A DNA stretch of 62,747 bases, from NCBI GenBank assembly GCA_018780805.1, contig JADMJD010000143.1:1-62747 (forward strand), read 5' to 3'. Position 1 is the first letter of the stretch. The number at the start of each line of letters is the position of its first letter. The notes under the pieces were generated by a model. That model made no database searches, was not told the DNA's origin, and was given only the letters and a program-made list of their open reading frames with translations. Shown one piece after another: positions 26,802 to 35,500 of the stretch. This DNA comes from Rubrivivax sp. (GTDB taxonomy: Bacteria; Pseudomonadota; Gammaproteobacteria; Burkholderiales; Burkholderiaceae_C). The position numbers and the translations under genes are program-made.

Positions 26802-27635
26802 TCATGGCGTCTGCTTGGGCGCATCCGCCGGCGGCGCCGGAAAGTGCACCTGGAACCACGACTCCCACATCGGAATCTGCTGCGCCGCGGTATCGAGCGC
26901 CGGCGCGCCGTAGAGGTAGACGTTCAGCGCCACCAGGCTCTGGCCGCCGAAGTTGACGGCACCGAACGCGGCCACGCCCGGGCCCGGGTGGTCCAGCCGC
27001 AGCAGCACGTCGTAAGGCGCTGCGCTGACGTACTCCACCACGCCGCTGAGCGGCGGCGCACCGGCGGGCGCCGTCCAGCGCTGGCCGACGCGCAGGTCCT
27101 TCAGCCCCGCCATCGCTTCGCTCAGCGATGTCCAGGCCTCGTCCTCTGTGCCCGCCACCGGCACCATCCATTTCATGATGGCCGGCTGCAGGCCGCGGAA
27201 GTGCGTGAGGTACAGCCGCAGCGTGCGCAGGAAGGCGGGCCAGCCGGATTCGGTGCCCTCCAGTTGGCCGTCCCAATCGTCGGTGCTGGCGAACAGGCTG
27301 TGCACGATGCGCACGGTGCACGTACCGCCTGCGCGCGCCTCGACCGTCCACTCGTTGGCGATGGGTGGCGAGCCCGGGAGCCAGCCGTCGGATTGTGTGG
27401 CCCATTTCAGCGGCGGCTGCCAGGCCGTGACGGTGGACGTGGACAACATGCCCGGGCCGAAATCCAGCGTCAGCGCCGCGGGCTGACCGTCGTGTTCTTC
27501 GAACGTGGCCGGCACGAACCACGACGTGATGCCAGGCCCGGTGGCGATGGCCTGCCACACCTCTTCCGGCGTGCCGGGCACCTCGACTTCGACCTGCACG
27601 GACCGGCGGCCGGAGGCTTCTTTTTTCACGCTCAT
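26802..27635 (-). CDS. SRPBCC-domain protein (AHSA1-like, two-domain length)
   Basis: 277 residues, about twice the size of a single SRPBCC domain. The N-terminal copy (VEVEVPGTPEEVWQAIATGP, then ITSWFVPATFEEHDG) is clear; the second half (residues about 150-270) could be a diverged copy. It overlaps the ArsR-like regulator gene by four bases, a pairing common for SRPBCC proteins. Ligand unknown. Confidence 0.8.
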   Translation of the reverse strand: MSVKKEASGRRSVQVEVEVPGTPEEVWQAIATGPGITSWFVPATFEEHDGQPAALTLDFGPGMLSTSTVTAWQPPLKWATQSDGWLPGSPPIANEWTVEARAGGTCTVRIVHSLFASTDDWDGQLEGTESGWPAFLRTLRLYLTHFRGLQPAIMKWMVPVAGTEDEAWTSLSEAMAGLKDLRVGQRWTAPAGAPPLSGVVEYVSAAPYDVLLRLDHPGPGVAAFGAVNFGGQSLVALNVYLYGAPALDTAAQQIPMWESWFQVHFPAPPADAPKQTP

Positions 27636-28234
27636 GTGGGCTCCTTGGGAACGGGTGGGGACGGCAGCGGGTGGGCCACGACCACCAGGCGGTGGGCACG
27701 GCCGCCGGGGACGGTGGGGTCGTGGTACTTCGAGACCAGCTGCGCGATGGCCCCGGAGAGTTCCTGGCTGAAGGCGGCGCGCTCTGCCGCCGAGCGGAAG
27801 CGCACTTCGGCATCCACGGCCAGCGTGGCCAGGCGTTTGCCGGTGTCCTGCGCGCCGCGCGCCAGCTGCGCCACCTCGCGCACCACACGTGCGCCCAGCG
27901 CGATCAGGTAACCCGCGGACAAACGGTCCCGGCCGCGCGCCGGGTCGGCAGCGATAGGGCCCAGCGCGCCTGGCGAGACCACGTAGCTGGCCGCGCTGGC
28001 CACCAGCAGCCGCTCGGTCAGCCCGCCCCAGCGCCGCTCTTGCGCCAGCCGCACCAGGCCATGCGCCTCCAGCGCGTTCAGGTGGTAGTTGACCTTCTGC
28101 CGCGCCAGACCCACGCGCAGCGCCAGCGCGGCGGCCGACGCTGGCTCGGCCAGCTCCGCCAGCAGGCGGCTGCGCACGGGCTCCAGCGCCACGGTGGCGG
28201 CGGCGGGATCTTCGATGACCTGGATGTCCAGCAT
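27632..28234 (-). CDS. ArsR-like winged-helix transcriptional regulator
   Basis: 200 residues. Residues about 15-80 form a winged helix: RSRLLAELAEPASAAALALR, VGLARQKVNYHLNALEAHGL, VRLAQE. The rest (about 85-185) is a helical extension that may bind a ligand or a partner. No metal-binding CxC is present. It is the first gene of a two-gene operon with the SRPBCC protein. A strong inverted repeat overlies its predicted promoter, implying autoregulation. Confidence 0.82.
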   Translation of the reverse strand: MLDIQVIEDPAAATVALEPVRSRLLAELAEPASAAALALRVGLARQKVNYHLNALEAHGLVRLAQERRWGGLTERLLVASAASYVVSPGALGPIAADPARGRDRLSAGYLIALGARVVREVAQLARGAQDTGKRLATLAVDAEVRFRSAAERAAFSQELSGAIAQLVSKYHDPTVPGGRAHRLVVVAHPLPSPPVPKEPT

Positions 28235-28241
28235 GGCGCCA

Positions 28242-28270
28242 AGCGTAGGCTTGACGACTTTTGTTGTCAA
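28242..28270 (-). promoter_or_regulatory. Promoter and operator of the ArsR-like/SRPBCC operon
   Basis: On the minus strand: TTGACA (28265-28270), 17-base spacer, TACGCT (28242-28247). The inverted repeat TTGACGAC-TTTT-GTTGTCAA (28251-28270; seven of eight arm bases match) covers the -35 box and most of the spacer. The -10 ends only seven bases before the ATG at 28234, so the transcript may be nearly leaderless. Spacing and symmetry are seen; function is inferred. Confidence 0.55.
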
Positions 28271-28350
28271 TGCCGGTCGCCGTGCCACGTTAGGCGTCAC
28301 AGGCCCCCACCTAGCGGTCCTCAACGGCATCGGTGCCAGGAGACGCCAGG

Positions 28351-28370
28351 TGTGTGTAGACTCTCACACA
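28351..28370 (+). promoter_or_regulatory. Inverted repeat upstream of the first VapBC pair
   Basis: TGTGTG-N8-CACACA, ending 11 bases before the antitoxin ATG at 28382. VapB-type antitoxins usually repress their own operon by binding such repeats, so this is the likely operator. A ribosome site (GGAG) follows it directly. Confidence 0.5.
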
Positions 28371-28381
28371 CGGAGACGCAC

Positions 28382-28582
28382 ATGGCCACCAACCTTGCAA
28401 TTGACCCCGACCTGCTGGATCGGGCCTTGGAAGTCAGCGGTGAGCGCACGAAGAAGGCTGCGGTCACGATGGCGCTTCAAGAGTTCATCGCGCGACGCCA
28501 GCAGAAGCATGTCCTCGACTTGATGGGCAAGCTCGACTGGGACACGTCGTATGACTACAAGGCGGAGCGCTCCCGAAAGTGA
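28382..28582 (+). CDS. Type II toxin-antitoxin antitoxin, VapB family (first locus)
   Basis: 66 residues. It looks like a ribbon-helix-helix/VapB type 2 antitoxin: NLAIDPDLLDRALEVSGERT, then KKAAVTMALQEFIARRQQ, with a basic, flexible tail ending YDYKAERSRK that would fill the toxin active site. It overlaps the PIN toxin gene by four bases. The promoter carries an inverted repeat. Confidence 0.82.
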   Translation: MATNLAIDPDLLDRALEVSGERTKKAAVTMALQEFIARRQQKHVLDLMGKLDWDTSYDYKAERSRK

Positions 28583-29004
28583 CGCTCTTGGTGGACACGA
28601 GCGTCTGGTCGCTCGCCCTGCGCCGCGACGTTGAGGTTGAAGAGCCCGAAGTGCAGGCGCTCAAGGAAGCGCTTGCCGGCGCGGACATCGTCGTCACGAC
28701 CGGTCTAGTGCTGCAGGAACTTCTGCAAGGCTTCGCCGGTGCCAAGGCCAGCGAGCAGATCGTTGAGCGGTTCTCTGCGCTGGCACTGATCCAACCCGAC
28801 CGCGAAGACCATGTGGCTGCGGCAGGCGTGAGAAACACATGCCGCAGGTCGGGTGTGCAGATCGGAACAGTGGATGCCTTGATCGCGCAGCTCTGCATCC
28901 GGCATGACCTTGTTCTTCTGAGCACAGATCAAGATTTCGTGCACGCGGCGAAGCATTGCCGTCTCAAGGTGTGGTCCGCCAAGGCAACCAAGCCGCGCAA
29001 GTAG
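28579..29004 (+). CDS. PIN-domain toxin, VapC family (first locus)
   Basis: 141 residues beginning at a GTG that overlaps the antitoxin stop. PIN acidic residues are in place: D6 in LLVDTSVWSLAL, a Glu in LVLQELLQGF, D98-region in IGTVDALIAQLC and a last Asp in LLSTDQDF. VapC toxins are magnesium-dependent RNases, often cutting tRNA or 23S rRNA; the target here is unknown. Confidence 0.88.
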   Translation: MTLLVDTSVWSLALRRDVEVEEPEVQALKEALAGADIVVTTGLVLQELLQGFAGAKASEQIVERFSALALIQPDREDHVAAAGVRNTCRRSGVQIGTVDALIAQLCIRHDLVLLSTDQDFVHAAKHCRLKVWSAKATKPRK

Positions 29005-29077
29005 CGCTTGCCTCGACCGCTGGGCTATGCTGCCCGCCAGGTCACGCACGCGCAGCAAGCGCAAAGGGGAGGGCATC

Positions 29078-30262
29078 ATGGGTCTGATTCAAGCAGCGGC
29101 AGGTTCGATCGGCGGCGCATTGGCCGACCAGTGGCAAGACTTCTACACCGTGCCCGACGGCCTGCCGGCCACGGCCGCGCTGTTTGCCGCCGTGCCGCGC
29201 GGCACCAACGCGGGCCGCGGCTCCAACACCCGCGGCTCCAGCCACATCATCAGCAACGGCTCGCGCATCGTGGTGCCGGAAGGGTATGGCCTGTTGCTGA
29301 TGCAGGACGGTGCCGTCACCGCCTTCGTGGCCGAGGCCGGCGCCTACGTGTGGCAATCGGACGACGTGCAGTCCAAGTCCATCTTCAGCGGCGGCGGTTT
29401 GTTCGATGCCCTGGTGCGCCAGAGCTGGGAGCGCTTCAAGTTCGGCGGCCAGCCGGGCGCGCAGCAGGCGGCGTTTTTTGTCTCGATGAAGGAGCTGCCG
29501 GACAACCGCTTCGGCACGCAATCGGAGATCTACTGGGACGATGCCTACCTGAACGCGCAGGTGGGCGCCATCACACGCGGCAGCTACACGCTGCAGATCG
29601 TGGACCCGATCCGCTTCGTGAAGAGTTTTGTGCCCGCCGCCTACCTGCAGCCCGGCCAAGTGTTCGACTTCACCGACCTGGACAACGCCGCCGCCAGCCA
29701 GCTGTTCAACGAGGTGGTGGGCTCGCTGGCGCCGGCTTTCAGCCTGTACACCAATGACCCGGCCAAGGGCAACCGCATCACCCGCATCCAGCAGGACGCG
29801 GTGGGTTTTGCCAGCAGCCTCTCGGCCGCCGTGGAGCAGGCCTACCAGTGGAAGAGCAGCCGCGGCCTGGTGATCGTCAAGACCGCCATCGTCGCCATCG
29901 AGTACGACGCCAACACGCGCGAGATCCTGAAGACCGTGCAGCGCGCCGATGCGCTGCAGGGCGCACGTGGCAACGCCAACCTGCAAGCGTCCGTGGCCGC
30001 CGGTGTGCAGGCTGCGGGCCAGAACGCCGGTGTGGGCGGCCTGGTGGGCATGGGCATCGCCACCGGTGGCCTGGGCGGCCTGGCCGGGCTGCAGCAGCCG
30101 GTGGCCCCGGCGCCCGCGCCGGCAGCCGCACCCGCCGCACCGCCCGTAACCGCCGCAGAGGACCCCATCGCCCGGCTGACGCGCGCCAAGCAGATGCTGG
30201 ACGCCGGCCTCATCACGCCCACCGATTACGACAGCTTGAAGGCCAAGGTGCTGGGCCTGTAG
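29078..30262 (+). CDS. SPFH-domain protein with C-terminal SHOCT motif (YdjI-like)
   Basis: 394 residues. The central part (about 50-280) is an SPFH/band 7-like domain of the virion-core/YdjI kind (RIVVPEGYGLLLMQDGAVTA, ITRGSYTLQIVDPIRFVKSF). A glycine/alanine/proline-rich linker follows, and the last 35 residues (DPIARLTRAKQMLDAGLI, TPTDYDSLKAKVLGL) form a SHOCT motif. The N-terminus is only weakly hydrophobic. SPFH proteins assemble into membrane-associated rings. It precedes a zinc-ribbon protein by 15 bases, a pairing seen in many bacteria but not functionally explained. The ATG at 29078 follows GGGGAGGG. Confidence 0.82.
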   Translation: MGLIQAAAGSIGGALADQWQDFYTVPDGLPATAALFAAVPRGTNAGRGSNTRGSSHIISNGSRIVVPEGYGLLLMQDGAVTAFVAEAGAYVWQSDDVQSKSIFSGGGLFDALVRQSWERFKFGGQPGAQQAAFFVSMKELPDNRFGTQSEIYWDDAYLNAQVGAITRGSYTLQIVDPIRFVKSFVPAAYLQPGQVFDFTDLDNAAASQLFNEVVGSLAPAFSLYTNDPAKGNRITRIQQDAVGFASSLSAAVEQAYQWKSSRGLVIVKTAIVAIEYDANTREILKTVQRADALQGARGNANLQASVAAGVQAAGQNAGVGGLVGMGIATGGLGGLAGLQQPVAPAPAPAAAPAAPPVTAAEDPIARLTRAKQMLDAGLITPTDYDSLKAKVLGL

Positions 30263-30277
30263 AGGCGGGCGCAGCGC

Positions 30278-31450
30278 ATGGCGCCCGAGCCCAAGCACAT
30301 CAACACCGCCGACAAGGCCCTGCGCGACGGCCTGAACCCGTGCCCCAAGTGCGGATCGACCGAGGTGCGGCAGCGCGCGGGCACGGACCGGCTGGTCTGC
30401 CTGTTCTGCCGCCACGAATGGGCATCAGCCCGCGTGGAAGAGACCTTCGGCCTGGGCGAGGGCATTGCCGATCTGCAGGGCACGCACATCGCCACCGGCG
30501 CGCGCGACATCGCGGCCGGCGCCAGCCCGCTGCGCAGCTACCGGTGCGGCGGCTGCGGCGCCGAGGTGGTGGTCAACACCGACACCGCGATGACCGCGCG
30601 CTGCCACTGGTGCCGCCATGTGCTGGCCGTGAACGAGCAGATCGACGACGGCGCCGTGCCCGATGCGGTGCTGCCGTTCCAGATCAAGAAGGGCGATGCG
30701 GTGATGCGCATCACCGAATTCGTCGCCAAGCGCCGGCTGTTTGCGCTGCAGGCCTTCAAGGATGAGTTCAAGCCAGAGAACGTGGTGGGCGTGTACCTGC
30801 CCTACATGGTGGTGGACGCACGCGGCCAGGCCGATGTGGCGGGCACCGGCGAGATCGAGACCCGAAGCTACACGCGCACTGAGGGCAAGCAGAAGGTGAC
30901 GTACTACGACGCCGACGTCTGGCGCGTGCAGCGCCAACTGGACTTCACCGTGGACGACTTGCCGCTGGAATCCAGCGCCCAGCGCGGCAACCTGGACACC
31001 AAGGCCAACACGCACAACGTCATCAACACCATCCTGCCCTTCGACACCCAGAATGCGGTGGCCTGGAACGCGGCTTACCTGGTGGGCTACACCTCAGAAA
31101 AGCGCGACCGCGACGTGCAGCACCTGATGCCGCGGCTGCAGGACCAGATGCTCTCCATCGCCCGCGCGCAGCTGCAGCGCAGCGTGCAGGGCTACGACCG
31201 CGGCGTGCGCTGGGAGCGCGAGCGCATCGACCTGCAGGGCACCCGCTGGGTGGCCATGTACCTGCCCGTGTGGCTGTACGCCCACCACCAGCCAGGCCGC
31301 AACGGCGGCCTGCGCCACTACATCGCCGTGAACGGCCGCACCGGCGAAACCATGGGCAGCGTGCCGGTGCAGCCCTGGAAGCTGGTGATGGCCGCGCTGG
31401 CCATCGGCACGGTGGTGGAGGCGTTGGCCTTGTGGTTCATATCGAGGTGA
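30278..31450 (+). CDS. TFIIB-type zinc-ribbon membrane protein
   Basis: 390 residues. Two zinc ribbons at the N-terminus: CPKCGSTEV...CLFCRHEW (about 22-49) and CGGCGAEV...CHWCRH (about 89-115). A large beta-rich domain of unknown function follows (YLPYMVVDARGQADVAGTGE region and beyond). A single membrane helix ends the protein (VMAALAIGTVVEALALWFI), so the ribbons face the cytoplasm. Despite the ribbon name there is no reason to see a transcription factor. It is probably a partner of the SPFH protein upstream and the small membrane protein downstream. Confidence 0.78.
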   Translation: MAPEPKHINTADKALRDGLNPCPKCGSTEVRQRAGTDRLVCLFCRHEWASARVEETFGLGEGIADLQGTHIATGARDIAAGASPLRSYRCGGCGAEVVVNTDTAMTARCHWCRHVLAVNEQIDDGAVPDAVLPFQIKKGDAVMRITEFVAKRRLFALQAFKDEFKPENVVGVYLPYMVVDARGQADVAGTGEIETRSYTRTEGKQKVTYYDADVWRVQRQLDFTVDDLPLESSAQRGNLDTKANTHNVINTILPFDTQNAVAWNAAYLVGYTSEKRDRDVQHLMPRLQDQMLSIARAQLQRSVQGYDRGVRWERERIDLQGTRWVAMYLPVWLYAHHQPGRNGGLRHYIAVNGRTGETMGSVPVQPWKLVMAALAIGTVVEALALWFISR

Positions 31451-31456
31451 GGTGAC

Positions 31457-31708
31457 ATGGACGGTGATGCCATCCTCTTCCTGCTGGCCCTGGGCCCCGC
31501 TTCCGCGGTCGGCTTCTATTGGGTGGTGCACCAGCATTACCGCAACACGAACCAATCACATGCGTTCGAGCGGGAGACGAAGGTGGAGGTGTTGGCGCTG
31601 AAGGGGGAGGAGGGGGACCACAAGGTAGATGAGGTGCGGGGGACGAGGGCGTCGAGGATTCAGGGTGACAACGAGGCGGATCATCGAAGGCGCGTGGCGG
31701 GGCTGTAG
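31457..31708 (+). CDS. Small membrane protein of the SPFH/zinc-ribbon triad
   Basis: 83 residues. An N-terminal membrane helix (AILFLLALGPASAVGFYWVV) is followed by a charged cytoplasmic tail (NTNQSHAFERETKVEVLALK). It begins six bases after the zinc-ribbon gene, so the three genes form one unit. I do not recognise a named family, but this arrangement of helix plus FERET-like segment fits a third member of such modules. The 3' part is rich in G and A. Confidence 0.6.
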   Translation: MDGDAILFLLALGPASAVGFYWVVHQHYRNTNQSHAFERETKVEVLALKGEEGDHKVDEVRGTRASRIQGDNEADHRRRVAGL

Positions 31709-31734
31709 GCCGGAACACTGATGCGACAGCCGAT

Positions 31735-31762
31735 GTATTACCATCCTCCAGATCGGTAACAC
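31735..31762 (+). promoter_or_regulatory. Inverted repeat upstream of the second VapBC pair
   Basis: Arms GTATTACC and GGTAACAC (seven of eight bases match) with a 12-base spacer, 14 bases before the antitoxin ATG at 31777. The position fits autoregulation by the AbrB-type antitoxin. The ribosome site TTGGAG follows. Confidence 0.5.
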
Positions 31763-31776
31763 TTTTGGAGACTCCC

Positions 31777-32025
31777 ATGGCGACAACGCTCACCAGCAAA
31801 GGCCAGGTCACCATCCCCAAGCGCATCCGGGACGCGATGCGTCTCTTGCCCGGCGCGGCGGTGGAGTTCTCTGTCAACGCGGCCGGCGAGGTGGTTCTTC
31901 GTCCGCCCAAGGCTGTTCCAGGCAAGCGCGCGCCGGCGCGTGACCGGTTCGACGCGGTGCGCGGCAGGGCCGACGTGCGCTGGCGGACCGACGACCTGAT
32001 GAAGCTGCTGCGCGCCGACGATTGA
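31777..32025 (+). CDS. AbrB/MazE-type antitoxin (second VapBC locus)
   Basis: 82 residues. The AbrB DNA-binding fold is clear: TLTSKGQVTIPKRIRDAMRL followed by PGAAVEFSVNAAGEVVLRP. The C-terminal part (FDAVRGRADVRWRTDDLMKL) is the toxin-binding tail, ending in acidic residues. It overlaps the PIN gene start by one base (TGATG), and an inverted repeat lies just upstream. Confidence 0.87.
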   Translation: MATTLTSKGQVTIPKRIRDAMRLLPGAAVEFSVNAAGEVVLRPPKAVPGKRAPARDRFDAVRGRADVRWRTDDLMKLLRADD

Positions 32026-32423
32026 TGGTGCTGGTCGACACCAACGTCCTGGTGGACGTGTTGCAGAACGACCCGCAGTGGGCCGATTGGTCCATCGCCC
32101 AACTGCGCGCGCAGGCCCAACTGCAAGGCCTGGCCATCAACCCGGTGATCTACGCCGAGATGTCGCTGTCGTTTTCAACCCTCGAAGCCCTGGACGACGT
32201 GGTGCAGACGATGGACCTGGCGCTGCGCGAGATCCCGCGGCCGGCCCTGTTCTTGGCCGCCAAGGCGTTTGCCCAGTACCGCCGGCGTGGCGGCAGCAAG
32301 GCGCAGGTGCTGCCCGACTTCTTCATTGGCGCGCATGCGGCTGTCGAGGGTTGGCCCTTGCTCACCCGTGATGCCAGCCGCTTCAAAACCTACTTTCCGA
32401 CGCTGCAGGTGCTGGCGCCGTGA
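32025..32423 (+). CDS. PIN-domain toxin, VapC family (second locus)
   Basis: 132 residues. PIN residues are present: D5 in VLVDTNVLVDVL, Glu in VIYAEMSLSF, and Asp in VLPDFFIGAHA and LLTRDASRF. A predicted magnesium-dependent RNase neutralised by the AbrB-type antitoxin just upstream. The ATG at 32025 gives the usual one-base overlap; an in-frame TTG precedes it. Confidence 0.9.
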   Translation: MVLVDTNVLVDVLQNDPQWADWSIAQLRAQAQLQGLAINPVIYAEMSLSFSTLEALDDVVQTMDLALREIPRPALFLAAKAFAQYRRRGGSKAQVLPDFFIGAHAAVEGWPLLTRDASRFKTYFPTLQVLAP

Positions 32424-32432
32424 GAGCCGAAC

Positions 32433-32446
32433 TTGTCTCGAGACAA
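32433..32446. promoter_or_regulatory. Perfect 14-base palindrome before the nuclease-helicase gene
   Basis: TTGTCTCGAGACAA is fully symmetric and lies 10 bases after the VapC stop and about 116 bases before the large gene. There is no T-run after it, so it is not an intrinsic terminator. It could be an operator for the downstream gene. No regulator is identified. Confidence 0.4.
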
Positions 32447-32483
32447 TCACGGTGCCGATCAATCGCAAACTGACCGCCACATC

Positions 32484-32513
32484 TTGATGTCGTCAGCCGA
32501 CCGATGATGCAAT
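32484..32513 (+). promoter_or_regulatory. Possible promoter of the nuclease-helicase gene
   Basis: TTGATG (32484-32489), 18-base spacer, TGCAAT (32508-32513). Each hexamer matches four to five of six consensus bases. It would give a leader of about 43 bases with the ribosome site GGGAAGG. A weak call made by eye. Confidence 0.3.
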
Positions 32514-32562
32514 CCCGAGCAAGCGCGAACCAACGCACCGGGCGTACGTCAAGGGAAGGAAC

Positions 32563-35500
32563 ATGACGACTTGTGCTCCAGCGGCAGACATCCCTGGCTC
32601 GTTTGCAGCTCTCTATGGCAGCCTCGATTCTCGACCTGAAGAGCGCGGCAATCAGTTTGAGCGCTTCGTCAAATGGTTTCTAAAGCACGACCCTGCATGG
32701 GCGACCCAGGTCGATGAGGTATGGCTTTGGAATGATTGGCCCGAGCGTTGGGGCGCCGACTGCGGGATCGACCTCATCTTCCGACACAAGAACGGCGAGC
32801 TCTGGGCAGTTCAGGCCAAGTGCTACTCACCTGACTACACCGTCACCAAGCATGATGTAGATCGATTCCTGAGTGAATCTAATCGCTCACTGATCCATCG
32901 CCGTCTTCTGGTCACCACGACCGACCGCATAGGCACGAATGCCATGCGAGTCTGCGAGGCCCAGGAGAAGCCTGTTGTTCTCTTCCGGCTGTCCGACTTC
33001 AACGACTCGTTGTTGGACTACCCCTCCGACTTCGCGCATCTTCACCAATCGCTGCGGAGGCCACCCCCTGAACCGCGGGACCATCAGAACGAAGCCATAG
33101 CCGCCATCGCGAGCGGACTACGAACTGCCGACCGGGGGCAGCTCATCATGGCGTGCGGCACAGGCAAGACCTACGTCACCCTGTGGGTCAAGGAAGCGCT
33201 CAACGCACAGCGCACGCTGGTCCTCGTTCCATCCTTGAGCCTACTGTCGCAGCTGCTTCGCGAGTGGACGCATGCGGCATCAGCCCCCTTCGAACTGCTT
33301 TGCGTCTGTTCCGACGACAGTGTCGGCAGCAAGTCTGGCGATGATGCCGTTCACAGTGTGATGGACATCGCCTTTCGTGTCACTTCCGACGCGGCAGAAG
33401 TGCGGCAGTTTCTCTGCGGCGGTGGCAACCGCGTTGTCCTCTCGACCTACCAATCGTCGTTGGTGGTGGCCGCCGCGCAGAGCGAACCCGACGTCCCTGC
33501 GTTTGACCTTGCCATCGCGGACGAGGCACACCGCTGTGCAGGCAAAGTCGGCGGTGACTTCAGCGCCATCCTCGCCAACGAACAGATCCGTAGCGCCAAG
33601 CGGCTTTTCGCGACGGCCACGCCAAGGATCTATTCCAGAGGCGTGAAGAGCGCTGCGGAAGCTCGTGGCGTCGAAGTCGTCGGGATGGACGACAAGGCCT
33701 TGTTCGGCGACGTGATGTACGCGTTGCCATTCGGCAAAGCCATCGAGCGCAAGCTGCTCACCGACTACCGTGTCGTCATCATCGGCGTAGACGACGCCAC
33801 CATCGCGCAGTGGATCGACCAGCGAAAGCTAGTGAGCACGGGAACGGGCGTGGAGACGGACAGCGAATCGCTCGCAGCCCAGATCGGCCTGCTCAAGGCG
33901 ATGAAGGACTATGACCTGAGGCGCGTCATCAGCTTCCACAGCCGGGTCAGTCGCGCGGAAGGCTTCATCACAGAAATCCAGAAGGTCTTGGACTGGATCA
34001 GCGACGAGCATCGACCGAGCGGCGATCTGCATGCCGACTTCGTCTCCGGCAACATGCCGGCGGGCAAGCGCAAGGTCAAGCTCGACAGGCTCAAGGATCT
34101 GAGGGCCAACGAGCGCGCAGTGTTGAGCAATGCGCGCTGCTTGGCCGAGGGAGTAGATGTTCCGTCGCTTGACGGCGTGGCATTCATCGACCCGCGCAGC
34201 AGCCACGTCGACATCGTGCAAGCGGTCGGGCGCGCGATACGCCTGAGCCCAGAGAAGAAAACCGGGACGATCATCCTGCCGGTCTTCCTGAAGTCAGCTG
34301 CGAACGCGGTCAGCGCGATAGAGGCCAGCAACTTCAAGCCCATATGGGAAGTGCTGGACGCGCTGAAGTCACACGACGATGTGCTCGCCTGGGACCTGGA
34401 TCAGATCAGAACTGAGATGGGCAGGACGCCGGGAACCAGCGTCAGCGCAGATGACCTGGGAAAGCTTGGCATCAGCCTTCCTTCCACCGTCGATGAAAGC
34501 TTCGGCACTGCGCTGCGCACGTATCTCGTCGAGCAAGTCACCGTATCGTGGAACTTCTGGTTCGGACTGCTCCAGGCCCACGTCCAAGAACACGGAACTG
34601 CATGGGTTTCTGCAAAGCATGTCACCCGTGATGGCTACAAGCTCGGCATGTGGATCAACGGGCAGCGCAATGCGAAGCTAAATGGGCAACTCAGCGAGGA
34701 GCGCATCAAGCGCCTGGAGTCGCTCCCGGGGTGGGTTTGGGATGCGTACAAGGAGAAATGGGACGCCGGATTCGCGGCCCTGAGGGACTATGTTCAGGCG
34801 CACGAAGATGCCAAAGTGCCTATGGCCTACGTCACGCCGCAAGGCTTCAAGCTCGGTGTATGGGTATCTACTGCACGGCGAAAGTGGTCCCTGAACAAAA
34901 TTAGTCCGGAACGAATCACCAGATTAGAGTCGCTTGCGGGATGGACATGGGAAATGCTCGAGGACTCGTGGGACTTTGGGTTCCGTATGTTGGTTGAGTA
35001 TGTTACGGAAAGAGGGGATGCCTGCGTGCCGACGAGCCACGTTACATTGAGCGGCTACAAGCTCGGTGCTTGGATTGATCGGCAACGCGGATTGTGGTTG
35101 AACCGCAAGCTTGACCAAGACCGGGCAGCGCGGCTGAACAGTCTTCCGGGGTGGTCTTGGGAGCGCAAGAAAATCGCCCAACGACAGACTTTGGAGTGGG
35201 ACGATGCGTTCGGTCGACTGATTGAGTTCGTGAGTCGCGAGGGTCATGTCAAGGTGCCACGGCGATATGAAGCCATTGATGGTTTTCGTCTTGGATCCTG
35301 GGTCAACTACCAAAGAGGTTCGAGAGACACCCTCTTAGACTACCGGAGGAAAAGACTAGAGGAATTACCGGGGTGGCAATGGGCTATTCTAAATTCTAGG
35401 CAACTAATTCGCGAGAGTATGCTTCAAGAACTGAGGCAGTTCGTTAAGCGTGAGGGTCATGCTAGGGTTCCTGTAGATTACAAGACGGGAGACGGAGTGC

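Noticed and set aside
30278..31450. TFIIB-like transcription factor
   Set aside because: Only the zinc ribbon is shared; the protein ends in a membrane helix and lacks cyclin-like folds.
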